Shown here in pieces: positions 1 through 9,664 of a stretch of DNA of 64,000 bases (positions are counted from its first letter, which is position 1; each line of letters begins with the position of its first letter). Made by a program: the position numbers and the translations under genes. The DNA is from Mesorhizobium sp. NFR06. Lineage in GTDB: Bacteria; Pseudomonadota; Alphaproteobacteria; Rhizobiales; Rhizobiaceae. The DNA lies in assembly GCF_900115245.1 (NCBI RefSeq), contig NZ_FOVT01000004.1:310001-374000 (forward strand), written 5' to 3'. Below the pieces are notes generated by a model, which saw only the letters and a program-made list of their open reading frames with translations, did not search any database and was not told the DNA's origin.

Positions 1-435
1 ACGCCGTCGATGCTGTGCGTCGAGGATTATCTCGACGCGCTCCACTGGGCGAAGTCGATTGGTGGGCTGGAGGCGCTCATTGCCCGCGCGGACGCCAATG
101 CCGCGGTGCTCGACCGGTTCGCGGACAAGTCACCATGGCTCGGCAATCTGGCCGTCGATCCGGCGACACGCTCGAACACCTCGGTCTGCCTGTCCTTCAC
201 CGACCCCGACGTCGCGGCGCTCGATGCCGACGGTCAGGCGGCTTTCGCCAAGGGCATCGTGTCTTCGCTCGACAAGGAAGGCGTCGCTTACGACATCGGC
301 TCCTATCGCGACGCGCCGCCCGGCCTGCGCATCTGGTGCGGCGCCACCGTCGAGACTGCCGATCTCGAGGCGTTGCTGCCGTGGCTCGATTGGGCCTTCG
401 CGGCACAGAAAGCTTCGCTCAAGGCAGCGGCCTGA
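1..435 (+). CDS. serC: Phosphoserine aminotransferase, C-terminal part (5' truncated by window)
   Basis: The reading frame is open from the first base and stops with TGA at 433-435, so only the last 144 residues are visible. The segment resembles the C-terminal domain of the rhizobial type of phosphoserine aminotransferase, a PLP enzyme that converts 3-phosphohydroxypyruvate and glutamate to phosphoserine. The motif [10 protein letters not shown] and the preceding small-domain strands match that family from memory; the PLP lysine would lie upstream of the window. serA begins 57 bases downstream on the same strand, so the two consecutive serine-synthesis steps probably form one operon. The identification rests on both the residual sequence and this adjacency. 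Confidence 0.85.
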   Translation, partial: TPSMLCVEDYLDALHWAKSIGGLEALIARADANAAVLDRFADKSPWLGNLAVDPATRSNTSVCLSFTDPDVAALDADGQAAFAKGIVSSLDKEGVAYDIGSYRDAPPGLRIWCGATVETADLEALLPWLDWAFAAQKASLKAAA

Positions 436-492
436 AATCCGTGGCGGCCTCCGCCGCCACCATTTCCCGAAATCCCTTTCAAGGAGGCCGCT

Positions 493-2094
493 ATGGCGCC
501 CCGCGTTCTCGTTTCGGATAAACTTTCCACCACCGCCGTGCAGATCTTCAAGGATCGTGGCATCGACGTCGACTATCTTCCCGATCTCGGCAAGGACAAG
601 GAAAAGCTCGCCGAGGTGATCGGCCAGTATGACGGCCTCGCCATCCGTTCGGCGACCAAGGTCACCGAGAAGCTGATCAATGCCGCTCCGAGGCTCAAGG
701 TCGTCGGCCGCGCCGGCATCGGCGTCGACAATGTCGACATCCCGGCCGCCAGCCGCAAGGGCATCATCGTGATGAACACGCCCTTCGGCAATTCCATCAC
801 AACGGCCGAGCACGCCGTTGCCATGATCTTCGCGCTGGCGCGGCAGATACCGGAAGCCAATGCCTCGACCCATGCCGGCAAGTGGGAAAAGAACCGCTTC
901 ATGGGCGTCGAGATCACCAGCAAGACGCTGGGCGTGATCGGCTGCGGCAATATCGGCTCGATCGTCGCCACGCGCGGCGTCGGGTTGAAGATGCATGTGA
1001 TCGCCTTCGACCCGTTCCTGTCGGACAGCCGCGCCGAGGAGCTCGGCGTCCAGAAGGTCGAGCTCGACGAGCTCTTCGCCCGTGCCGATTTCATCACGCT
1101 GCACACGCCGTTGACCGACAAGACACGCCACATCATCGATGCGGCGGCGATCGCCAAGATGAAGGACGGCGTGCGCATCATCAATTGCGCGCGCGGCGGC
1201 CTTGTCGTCGAGGCCGACCTGGTGGCGGCGCTGAAGAGCGGCAAGGTGGCGGGCGCCGGCATCGACGTGTTCGAGGTCGAGCCGGCCGACCAGAACCCGT
1301 TGTTCGGCATGGAGAATGTCGTGGTCACGCCGCATCTCGGTGCCTCGACCACCGAGGCGCAGGAGAATGTCGCGCTGCAGGTCGCGGAGCAGATGAGCGA
1401 CTTTCTGATCAAGGGCGCGGTCTCCAATGCCATCAACATGCCTTCGATCACCGCCGAGGAGGCGCCACGGCTAAAACCCTTCGTCAAGCTCGCCGAGGTG
1501 CTCGGCGCCTTCGTCGGCCAGGTCACCGAGGATCCGATCAAGGAGGTCGAGATCCTGTTCGACGGATCGACCGCGACGATGAACACGCGCGCGCTGGTGA
1601 GCGCCACGCTTGCCGGCCTGATCCGGCCGCAGGTCTCGGACGTCAACATGGTGTCGGCGCCGATCATGGTGAAGGAACGCGGCATCATCGTCGCCGAGGT
1701 CAAGCGCGACAAATCGGGCGTCTTCGACGGCTATATCAAGCTCACCGTCAAGACCGAGCATATGACGCGCTCGATCGCCGGCACCTGCTTCTCCGATCAC
1801 AAGCCGCGCTTCATCCAGATCAAGGGCATCAATCTCGACGCCGAGGTCGGCCAGCACATGCTCTATACGACCAATGCGGACGCGCCCGGCATCATCGGCC
1901 TACTCGGCACCGTCTGCGGCGAGAACGGCGTCAACATCGCCAACTTCCAGCTTGGCCGCAACCGGCCGGGCGGCGATGCGATCGCGCTGCTCTATCTCGA
2001 CGCGCCGTTCCCGGAGAGGGTGCTGGATCAGTTGCGGGCGCACAAGTCCATCGACTCGGCCAAGCCGCTACACTTCGACGTCGGCGGCGCCTAG
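493..2094 (+). CDS. serA: D-3-phosphoglycerate dehydrogenase
   Basis: Encodes 533 residues, the usual length of the long SerA type. It catalyses NAD-dependent oxidation of 3-phosphoglycerate, the first committed step of serine synthesis. The nucleotide-binding loop GCGNIGSIVA lies near residue 155, the catalytic region includes INCARGGLVVE (near 230) and HLGAST (near 280), and a regulatory ACT domain closes the protein (about 455-530, starting near MLYTTNADAPG). The intervening segment of about 130 residues matches the ASB domain of this long type. The ATG at 493 follows AAGGAGG (480-486) with good spacing. It lies just downstream of serC, which supplies the next step. Confidence 0.97.
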   Translation: MAPRVLVSDKLSTTAVQIFKDRGIDVDYLPDLGKDKEKLAEVIGQYDGLAIRSATKVTEKLINAAPRLKVVGRAGIGVDNVDIPAASRKGIIVMNTPFGNSITTAEHAVAMIFALARQIPEANASTHAGKWEKNRFMGVEITSKTLGVIGCGNIGSIVATRGVGLKMHVIAFDPFLSDSRAEELGVQKVELDELFARADFITLHTPLTDKTRHIIDAAAIAKMKDGVRIINCARGGLVVEADLVAALKSGKVAGAGIDVFEVEPADQNPLFGMENVVVTPHLGASTTEAQENVALQVAEQMSDFLIKGAVSNAINMPSITAEEAPRLKPFVKLAEVLGAFVGQVTEDPIKEVEILFDGSTATMNTRALVSATLAGLIRPQVSDVNMVSAPIMVKERGIIVAEVKRDKSGVFDGYIKLTVKTEHMTRSIAGTCFSDHKPRFIQIKGINLDAEVGQHMLYTTNADAPGIIGLLGTVCGENGVNIANFQLGRNRPGGDAIALLYLDAPFPERVLDQLRAHKSIDSAKPLHFDVGGA

Positions 2095-2200
2095 AGCATT
2101 TCACCGTTTCACGGAAACGGCGAAACGCTCTATCTCTTTGTTTTGACGCAATTCCTGACGGAAAACCGTGTCGCACTTTTCCTGGAATTGCTCCAAAGCG
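2093..2200. repeat. Two-hairpin intergenic repeat, copy A
   Basis: About 108 bp beginning inside the serA stop codon. It has two inverted-repeat pairs: AGAGC...GCTCT with GTTTC/GAAAC inside, then CAATTCC (near 2150) with GGAATTG (near 2184). The same order of blocks (hairpin, ATCTCTT, TGACGC-AATTCC, GGAATTGCTCCAAAGC) recurs at 2731-2820. It resembles the small dispersed palindromic repeats widespread in rhizobial genomes. Confidence 0.75.
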
Positions 2201-2260
2201 CGTCGCACTGAAACGGAATCAGCGCCGCTTCAAAAGTCTTTGTTTGACGGGTGTGACATG

Positions 2261-2298
2261 AAAAACGCCCCGCCTGCATGCGCAGGCGAGGCGTTTCG
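2261..2298 (-). terminator. Rho-independent terminator of the SH3 protein gene
   Basis: Read on the minus strand it is a stem AAACGCC-TCGCCTGC / GCAGGCG-GGGCGTT around a GCAT loop, followed by a run of five T. It lies 18 bases beyond the stop codon of the gene at 2316-2714. The mirror run of A on the other side could let it also stop read-through from serA. Confidence 0.75.
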
Positions 2299-2315
2299 AT
2301 AAGTTCATACCTCGC

Positions 2316-2714
2316 TCACTTGCAAGGGAAGCCGGGCGCGATCTTGCATTGCGGCTTGTGAGGCTTGGGCGGCCGCGGCCGATATGGCCTGTGCGGATGG
2401 TAATATGGCGGGCGAATCACGATTTGCGGCTGCACAATGACCGGCCGAACGACATGGGAGCGTTCGAGGTAGCTCGCGCTCGCCCAGCCATGGATTCCGG
2501 CCGCACGAATAGAACACCAGCTGCCCTCGCAATGGTACAGCGTAACTCTCTGGCCAGCCGGCAAGGTTGCGATCCTGGCATAGTGCGCACCCGGGCCGCT
2601 GCGGACGTTCAGCGACGTGCTGGTGTGGGCGACCGTGGCTGCCGAAGCCGATACGCAAAAGGCCGCGAGGCCGACAAGGGCGGCGATCAGCGCAAAAAAC
2701 ATGCGGAAATTCAT
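2316..2714 (-). CDS. Secreted SH3-domain protein
   Basis: 132 residues with a signal peptide (MNFRMFFALIAALVGLAAF, cleavage near ASA-ATVA) and one bacterial SH3 domain (about residues 30-85, with the typical LNVRSGPGAHY and GWASASYL motifs). A short proline/histidine-rich tail ends in a Cys pair. SH3 domains of this kind bind peptidoglycan or other envelope polymers, but the partner cannot be told here. The ATG at 2714 is chosen because GGAGGGACC precedes it directly; an upstream in-frame ATG would remove the signal peptide from the N terminus. It is flanked by two copies of one repeat, and the upstream copy begins only 17 bases before its start. Confidence 0.85.
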   Translation of the reverse strand: MNFRMFFALIAALVGLAAFCVSASAATVAHTSTSLNVRSGPGAHYARIATLPAGQRVTLYHCEGSWCSIRAAGIHGWASASYLERSHVVRPVIVQPQIVIRPPYYHPHRPYRPRPPKPHKPQCKIAPGFPCK

Positions 2715-2730
2715 GGTCCCTCCATTCGAA

Positions 2731-2820
2731 CCGGAGCGGTTCACCGGAAACCGCTCCATCTCTTCGTCTGACGCGAATTCCGGACCGAAAAACCGCTTTC
2801 CCGGAATTGCTCCAAAGCAG
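2731..2820. repeat. Two-hairpin intergenic repeat, copy B
   Basis: Second copy of the element at 2093-2200. It opens with a perfect 9-bp stem GGAGCGGTT (2733-2741) / AACCGCTCC (2749-2757) and ends with GGAATTGCTCCAAAGC. It lies in the leader/promoter region of the SH3 gene. Confidence 0.75.
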
Positions 2821-2950
2821 CTCGATTGCGGCATCTGGTGGCTGAAAGTCGAGAAAGTCAATTGCCCTGCGAATTTGGAAGTATTCGAACACCGGTATCC
2901 TTAACGGGACCAGCATAGTCGAGTGCTGCTTGGCCTATTCCACCACGGGC

Positions 2951-3850
2951 TCATTGCATCTGGGACGCTGCTTTGCTGCCGCTGTATTCGGCGAGCGCGA
3001 TGCCACCAAGGACAAGCGCGAGTGCCAAGCCCTGATAGAGCTGGAACTGCTCGCCGACGATCAGCACCGAAAGCAGCGTGCCGAAGATCGGCACCAGGTT
3101 GATGAACAGGCCGGCGCGGTTGGCGCCGATCATCTCGTTGCCCTTGATGTAGAGGACCTGCGAGATGACCGAGGCGCCAAGGGCGGTATACAGCGTGAGC
3201 GCCCATCCAGGCGCGTCCGGGACGATGATGCGGCCGGCGACAATTTCCCAAACGAAGAAAGGCACCGAGATGACAAGCGCCGCGACCGACAAGGCCAGCA
3301 TGAGGCTTTGCCAGCGGATCGCCGGCTTGAGGCGCAAGCCGACCGAGTAGAGGCTGTAGCAGAGAACCGCGGCCAGCATGATGGCGTCGCCGAAATTGAG
3401 CTGGAGCTTCAGCAGTTGGCCGAGATCGCCATGGCTCGCGGTCAGGGCAACGCCGATGATTGTGAACGCGACGCCGACGATCTGCAGCGGCCGTACGCGC
3501 AGCCGAAACAGAACGAAATTGGCAAGGATGATGACCATCGGTATGGCCGCCTGCTCGATCGAGACATTGATGGCGGTCGTGTAGTTGAGCGCGGTGTAGA
3601 AGATGACGTTGAAGAATGTGAAGCCACAGGCGCCGAGGCCGGCAAGCAGCCGCCAGTGCTTGCGCACCTCTGGCCAATCCTCGCAGAGCGTCCGCCAGCC
3701 GATGGGCAGCAGGATCGCCACCGCCATCACCCAGCGCAGGAACACCAGCGTCATCGGCGAGACATGGCCGACGGCGAGCTTGCCGGCCACGGAGTTGCCG
3801 CCCCATAAGAGCGTGGTGAACAAGAGGAAGAGATAGGCGGCTCGGTGCAT
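2951..3850 (-). CDS. DMT-family (EamA) inner-membrane transporter
   Basis: 299 residues, about ten hydrophobic segments in two similar halves (two EamA domains), the normal length for drug/metabolite exporters of the RhaT/YdcZ type. The first segment carries the family-like FTTLLWGGNSVAGKL, and the second half begins near LNFGDAIMLAAVLCYSLYS. The substrate cannot be inferred. It stands alone between the SH3 gene and divergent purA, with no visible partner. Confidence 0.88.
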   Translation of the reverse strand: MHRAAYLFLLFTTLLWGGNSVAGKLAVGHVSPMTLVFLRWVMAVAILLPIGWRTLCEDWPEVRKHWRLLAGLGACGFTFFNVIFYTALNYTTAINVSIEQAAIPMVIILANFVLFRLRVRPLQIVGVAFTIIGVALTASHGDLGQLLKLQLNFGDAIMLAAVLCYSLYSVGLRLKPAIRWQSLMLALSVAALVISVPFFVWEIVAGRIIVPDAPGWALTLYTALGASVISQVLYIKGNEMIGANRAGLFINLVPIFGTLLSVLIVGEQFQLYQGLALALVLGGIALAEYSGSKAASQMQ

Positions 3851-4051
3851 CGGGGATCCGGCCTTGCAGGGTTTGCGAGAGTTCAGGCCGGCCTAGTGCG
3901 GCGGCTGTGGCAAGTAAATGATGCGAAAGCTGGAATTTGTTGTGCCTGGGCGCGGTTTTGACGCCAAAGAAGGGGTCGCGCCGGCCGGCGCTTGACGCTA
4001 TAGAGGCCTGTCGTTTCAGGCCGCCTGCGCGGCGTTTCAAGGGAAAAGAAC

Positions 4052-5350
<1,299 letters not shown>

Positions 5351-5420
5351 TTTCACAGCCCTTCCCGGGGGTACAGCTGATTTGCGGCCGGGCGGGAAAC
5401 GAATGCAGGTCACCTGACGC

Positions 5421-7229
5421 ATGGCAGATTTCGTTAGTGTTCTGAAAAAGCAGCTCGACAAGAAGGGCGAACCTTCGTTCGAGGTGCGCAAGCAGATATA
5501 CGACGGTGTCCGCGCGATGCTGGCGAAGAAGCTCGCCGAGTATTCCCCACCGCTGGCGCCCGATATCGTCAGCAAACAGAAGCGCTCGCTGGAAGATGCC
5601 ATTTCCAGCGTCGAGCGCGAATATGTCAAGCTCCCGGCCGAGGATCCGCTGGCGGAGCTGGAGCATATTTTCTCCTCCATCGACCGCAACAAGAACCAGC
5701 CGAGCCATACCCGGCAGCCGGCGGCACCCACGCCCGCCAAGCCCGATCCTTTCAAATCCGAACCGTTCAGGCCGGCACCCGCGCCTGCCAGGATGGAGCC
5801 GAGCTGGCAAAGCGCGCCGAAGGCGGAGCCGGCAGCGCAAAACGCCGCGAAGCCCGACCCGGCCTGGCAGAGCACGGCGAGGGCGGAGCCGAGTTGGCAG
5901 GCTGCGCCAAAGTCGGAGCCGGCCTGGCAGAAGGCGCCGCCGCCTCCGATGCCGTCGCCGCGCGAAGACGATGTCGGCCTCGCCGGTGTGGACGCCGTCG
6001 ACGCCGATGATGACAGCGACGTCTTCGCCAATAACGAGCAGCCGGCGCCCGATACATTCCAGCGGCTGCGGCCCCAGTCGCGGCAGCGCAAGCGCAGCTA
6101 TGGCGGGTTGATCGCGGCCGTCATCGCGCTGCTGGTGCTGGCCGGCGGTGGCTACGGCGTATGGCTGAACAAGAACGCGTTCGGCTCGCTCTTCGGCGTT
6201 GGCGGCGCCAGCAAGACGGTCTCGACCGAGCCGCTGGTCAAGCCCGCTCCGCCCAAGCCGGCGGCCGAGACTGCGGCCGCGCCGGCTGCGTCCAGTCCCA
6301 GCGAGCCAGCCGACACGACCAAGTTCACGCAGCGCCTGACCCCCGAGGGCAAGGAGACGGATCCCGGCCCTGCCGGCGGACAGGCCACGATCGGCGAAGG
6401 CGAATCCGTCGCGGCGCTGACGACGCGGCCGCCGGCTGCGCCGGCAACCGCGCCTGCGACGACCGCCACTCCGCCTGCCCCGGCCACGCAAACGCCCGGG
6501 ACGGCCCCAGCCGGCGCGACGCCGGCGCCACCGACCGATGCAGCCACTCCCGCGACGCCGGCAGCCGGAACCACAGCTGCGGCCGGCACCGCGCCGCCAG
6601 CTGCTGGAACCACGCCCCCCGCGGCGGCGACCGCGCCTGCCACGCCGGCGCCGGCGACGGCCGAGGCGACCGTGCCGGTCGGGCAGAAGGCGATCTTCTA
6701 TGAGGAGCGCACCAGCACCCAGCAGGGCACGGCCGAGCCGGGCAGCATCGTATGGTCGCTGGTGCAGGAATCACCCGGCGGCGATCTGCCGCCAGAACCG
6801 GCGATCCGCGCCGAGGCGACGATCCCGGGCAAGAACATCCAGCTGCGCATGACGATCCGGCGCAACACCGACCAGACCTTGCCGGCCAGCCACATCATCG
6901 AAATGATCTTCCTGACACCGGAAGGGTTTGACGGCGGCGGCGTCGACAACATCCTGCGCATCGCCATGAAGAGCTCGGAGCAGGACGCCGGCAGCCCGCT
7001 GATCGGCATCCCGGCCAAGATCGCCGATGGCTTCTTCCTCGTCGCACTCAACGATACCAAGGCAGACGAGGACGCCAACCTGACGCTGCTGAGGGGCCAG
7101 GACTGGATCGACGTGCCGGTGGTCTACAAGACTGGACGCCGCGCGCTGCTCACCATGCAAAAGGGCATCCCCGGCGAGAAGGTCTTCGATGAGGCGCTGA
7201 AGGCCTGGGCGGCGAAGACGTCGGGCTGA
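5421..7229 (+). CDS. Conserved hypothetical one-pass membrane protein with degenerate repeats
   Basis: 602 residues, function unknown. The first 95 residues look like a cytoplasmic helical domain. Residues about 100-190 are proline-rich with roughly 12-residue degenerate repeats of the type EPSWQSAPK / DPAWQSTAR / EPSWQAAPK / EPAWQKAP. An acidic stretch and a very basic RQRKRSYGG precede a single membrane helix (about 228-249), which predicts N-inside topology. An Ala/Pro/Thr linker (about 265-415) leads to a folded-looking C-terminal domain (about 418-600), presumably periplasmic. The layout resembles a tethered envelope protein. It may share a transcript with purA. The low-complexity linker is long and pure enough to vary between strains. 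Confidence 0.8.
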   Translation: MADFVSVLKKQLDKKGEPSFEVRKQIYDGVRAMLAKKLAEYSPPLAPDIVSKQKRSLEDAISSVEREYVKLPAEDPLAELEHIFSSIDRNKNQPSHTRQPAAPTPAKPDPFKSEPFRPAPAPARMEPSWQSAPKAEPAAQNAAKPDPAWQSTARAEPSWQAAPKSEPAWQKAPPPPMPSPREDDVGLAGVDAVDADDDSDVFANNEQPAPDTFQRLRPQSRQRKRSYGGLIAAVIALLVLAGGGYGVWLNKNAFGSLFGVGGASKTVSTEPLVKPAPPKPAAETAAAPAASSPSEPADTTKFTQRLTPEGKETDPGPAGGQATIGEGESVAALTTRPPAAPATAPATTATPPAPATQTPGTAPAGATPAPPTDAATPATPAAGTTAAAGTAPPAAGTTPPAAATAPATPAPATAEATVPVGQKAIFYEERTSTQQGTAEPGSIVWSLVQESPGGDLPPEPAIRAEATIPGKNIQLRMTIRRNTDQTLPASHIIEMIFLTPEGFDGGGVDNILRIAMKSSEQDAGSPLIGIPAKIADGFFLVALNDTKADEDANLTLLRGQDWIDVPVVYKTGRRALLTMQKGIPGEKVFDEALKAWAAKTSG

Positions 7230-7251
7230 GGAAGGGCGTCGTCGCCGCCGC

Positions 7252-7551
7252 TCAAAAACCTTGGAACAACATATCCAGCGCGGCGACGATCTCGTCGTGA
7301 TGTCTTGCGAGATTTCCTTCTGCCGCCCGCAGTTCGGAAGCCGTCACAGCCGAAATGAATTGAGTGACCATCACATGGTCTTCGCCATCGATCCTGAAGA
7401 TCGGGTTCAGCCTGCGAGCCGGCAACGGTGCGACCTTGGGCGGCAGAAGCGGAACGACGACGTTGGTATCGAGGTGTTCTAGTATGTCGGACTGGACATC
7501 AAGGAGATAACCGTCGCTTCCTGCGCTCCGATAGAAATCGTAGCAAGCCAT
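7252..7551 (-). CDS. ccdB: CcdB-family toxin
   Basis: 99 residues, matching the length of F-plasmid CcdB (101). Conserved features include LLDVQSDIL near the N terminus, NPIFRIDGE in the middle and the terminal helix ALDMLFQGF. In the F-plasmid toxin the last three residues are Trp-Gly-Ile and contact GyrA; here they read Gln-Gly-Phe, so gyrase poisoning may be altered or absent. The ATG at 7551 overlaps the ccdA stop (TGATG), the coupled arrangement expected for this operon. Family from recollected alignment; activity unknown. Confidence 0.88.
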   Translation of the reverse strand: MACYDFYRSAGSDGYLLDVQSDILEHLDTNVVVPLLPPKVAPLPARRLNPIFRIDGEDHVMVTQFISAVTASELRAAEGNLARHHDEIVAALDMLFQGF

Positions 7552-7793
7552 CAAAACAGCCGGTACTTGGCTAAAGGCAGACCGTTGCGCTTGACGCATT
7601 CGTTGGAGCTTTCGAGCGCTTCCTTATTCTCCTCCTGCCAGCGACGCGTCTTCTCGGCAGAAATTGCCTTGGCGATTCCTTGCTCGGCAGCACGGGACAT
7701 GTTGATGCCCAACGCCTTGGCCTCCTCGATCAGTCTGGAATCAATCGAGGTGTTGACCGATTTGCGTTGTGGTTTTGCAGTTGATTGGAGCAT
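7551..7793 (-). CDS. ccdA: CcdA-family antitoxin
   Basis: 80 residues. The N-terminal half (KSVNTSIDSRLIEEAKAL) looks like a ribbon-helix-helix DNA-binding domain, and the C-terminal half (RRWQEENKEALESSNECVKR) matches the toxin-binding tail of CcdA. It precedes ccdB with a one-base overlap. AAGAGG lies upstream of the start at 7793. The antitoxin-toxin complex normally represses its own promoter. The pair sits alone between core genes and is not accompanied by a visible mobile element. Confidence 0.88.
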   Translation of the reverse strand: MLQSTAKPQRKSVNTSIDSRLIEEAKALGINMSRAAEQGIAKAISAEKTRRWQEENKEALESSNECVKRNGLPLAKYRLF

Positions 7794-7806
7794 GGCCTAC
7801 CTCTTC

Positions 7807-7827
7807 ATGCGCATAGAATAAGCGCAT
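7807..7827 (-). promoter_or_regulatory. Possible ccdAB operator
   Basis: ATGCGCAT and a second GCGCAT are repeated 15 bp apart just upstream of ccdA, bracketing a TATTCT-like -10 hexamer on the minus strand. This is where CcdA would autoregulate. Support is positional only. Confidence 0.3.
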
Positions 7828-7848
7828 ATCCGCGTGCAGGCAAGCTTG

Positions 7849-9663
7849 TCAGCCCTCCATCTCCTCGCGCAGCATCTCAAGCTCCAGCCACTCTTGCTCA
7901 AGCGCGGCCAGCGTCGTGCGCTCCTTGTCGAGCGCGGCGATGGTCTTCTGGAAAGAGACCGGATCGCGCTCGTAGAAAGACGGGTCGGCGATGTTGTTTT
8001 CCAGCCGCGAGATCGAGGCCGCCACCGCCTCGATCTTCTTCGGCAGCGAGTCCAGCGCGAATTTCTGCTTGAAGGAGAGTTTCCTCGCCGGGCCCTTCGG
8101 CGCGGCTTGTTCGGCCTTCGGCACAGCCTCAGCCGCCTCGGCCCTGGATCTGGCCTTGCGATCCTCCAGCCTGGAGCCGCCGCGCTGCGCCAGCATGTCG
8201 GAGTAGCCGCCGGCGTATTCGATCCAGCGTCCGCCGCCGTCCGGCGCGATCACGCTGGTGACGGTGCGATCGAGGAAATCGCGGTCATGGCTGACCAGGA
8301 TCACGGTTCCGGCAAAGCCGGCGACCAGCTCCTGCAACAGCTCCAGCGTCTCCATGTCGAGGTCGTTGGTCGGCTCGTCGAGCACCAAAAGGTTCGCCGG
8401 CCGGGCGAGCACACGGGCCAGCAGCAACCGCGCCCGCTCGCCGCCCGAAAGCTCGCGCACCGGCGTGCGCGCCTGCTCCGGCTTGAACAAAAAGTCCTTC
8501 ATGTAGGAGACGACATGGCGCTGCTCGCCATTGACGACGAGGTTTTCGCCGCGCCCATCGGTGAGATAGTGCGCCAGCGTCTCCTGCGGGTCGACGGCCT
8601 CGCGCTTCTGGTCGAGCGTCGCGATCTCCAGATTGACGCCAAGCCGAACGGTGCCGGCGTCCGGCGAAAGCTCGCCGGTCAGCATCTTCAGCAGCGTCGT
8701 CTTGCCGGCGCCGTTCGGTCCGACAAGGCCGACGCGGTCGCCACGCTGAATGCGGGTCGAGAATCCTTTGACGACAGTCAGGTCGCCAAAACTCTTCTCG
8801 ATGGTCTTGGCCTCGATCACCAGCTTGCCGGATTCGGCGGCGTCGCTTGCCACCATGGTCGCCGTGCCTTCGGCGCCGCGATGGCTGCGGAAGCGCTGGC
8901 GCATGGTTTGCAATTCGCCCAGACGGCGCATGTTGCGCTTGCGCCTGGCGGTGACGCCGTAGCGCAGCCAATGCTCCTCGCGCACGATCTGGCGGCCGAG
9001 CTTGTGCTGCTCGCGCTCTTCTTCTTCCAGCACCTGGTCGCGCCATTCCTCGAAATGGGCAAAGCCCTTGTCCAGCCGCCGCGTCTGGCCACGGTCGAGC
9101 CAGACGGTGACGCGGGTCACGCGTTCGAGAAAGCGGCGATCGTGCGAGATCAGGATCACGGCCGAAGAGGTGCGGGCAAGCTCCTCTTCCAGCCATTCGA
9201 TGACCGACAGGTCGAGATGGTTGGTCGGCTCGTCGAGCAGAAGGATGTCGGGCTCCGGCGCCATGACGCGGGCAAGCGCGGCCCGGCGCGCCTCGCCGCC
9301 GGACAGGTCGTTCGGCCGCTCCTCGCCGGTAAGGCCGAGATGCTCCATCAGATAGGTGGCGCGATGCGGATCGTCGGCCGGACCGAGGCCCGCCTCGACA
9401 TAGGCGCGCACCGAGGCAAAGCCGTCCATGTCGGGCATCTGCGGCAGATAGCGAACCGTGGCCGAAGGCTGGCGGAACACCTCGCCGTCCTGCGGCTCGA
9501 TCAGCCCGGCGGCGATCTTGAGCAGGGTGGATTTGCCCGAGCCATTGCGGCCGACCAGCGCGATCTTTTCGCCGGCGGATGCGCTGAGTGCCGCGCCGTC
9601 GAGCAGCGGGGTGCCGCCGAAGGTCAGTTTAATGCCGTCGAGATTGAGAAGTGGCGGCGCCAT
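7849..9663 (-). CDS. uup: ABC-F family ATPase (Uup-like)
   Basis: 604 residues with two ABC ATPase domains and no membrane segment, the ABC-F layout. Domain 1 has Walker A GRNGSGKST, signature LSGGEARRAA and Walker B DILLLDEPTNHLDL; domain 2 has GPNGAGKTT, LSGGERARLL and LLVLDEPTNDLDM. The linker is rich in Arg and Glu, and a basic coiled-coil C terminus (about 520-604) fits Uup, which acts on ribosomes and branched DNA intermediates. Assignment to Uup rather than EttA/YheS rests on the C-terminal coiled coil and is less certain than the family. It ends one base before the upstream gene thiN in transcript order and is probably co-transcribed with it. Confidence 0.93.
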   Translation of the reverse strand: MAPPLLNLDGIKLTFGGTPLLDGAALSASAGEKIALVGRNGSGKSTLLKIAAGLIEPQDGEVFRQPSATVRYLPQMPDMDGFASVRAYVEAGLGPADDPHRATYLMEHLGLTGEERPNDLSGGEARRAALARVMAPEPDILLLDEPTNHLDLSVIEWLEEELARTSSAVILISHDRRFLERVTRVTVWLDRGQTRRLDKGFAHFEEWRDQVLEEEEREQHKLGRQIVREEHWLRYGVTARRKRNMRRLGELQTMRQRFRSHRGAEGTATMVASDAAESGKLVIEAKTIEKSFGDLTVVKGFSTRIQRGDRVGLVGPNGAGKTTLLKMLTGELSPDAGTVRLGVNLEIATLDQKREAVDPQETLAHYLTDGRGENLVVNGEQRHVVSYMKDFLFKPEQARTPVRELSGGERARLLLARVLARPANLLVLDEPTNDLDMETLELLQELVAGFAGTVILVSHDRDFLDRTVTSVIAPDGGGRWIEYAGGYSDMLAQRGGSRLEDRKARSRAEAAEAVPKAEQAAPKGPARKLSFKQKFALDSLPKKIEAVAASISRLENNIADPSFYERDPVSFQKTIAALDKERTTLAALEQEWLELEMLREEMEG

Positions 9664-9664
9664 G

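Noticed and set aside
130..1335. Long minus-strand frame opposite serC/serA
   Set aside because: It is antisense to two clear genes and its composition is a shadow of their codon bias. The same holds for long frames opposite purA, ABC-F, the RND pump, the helicase and the histidine kinase.
7230..7848. ccdAB as part of an integrated plasmid or island
   Set aside because: No integrase, tRNA, direct-repeat ends or other plasmid genes around it; neighbours are core genes.
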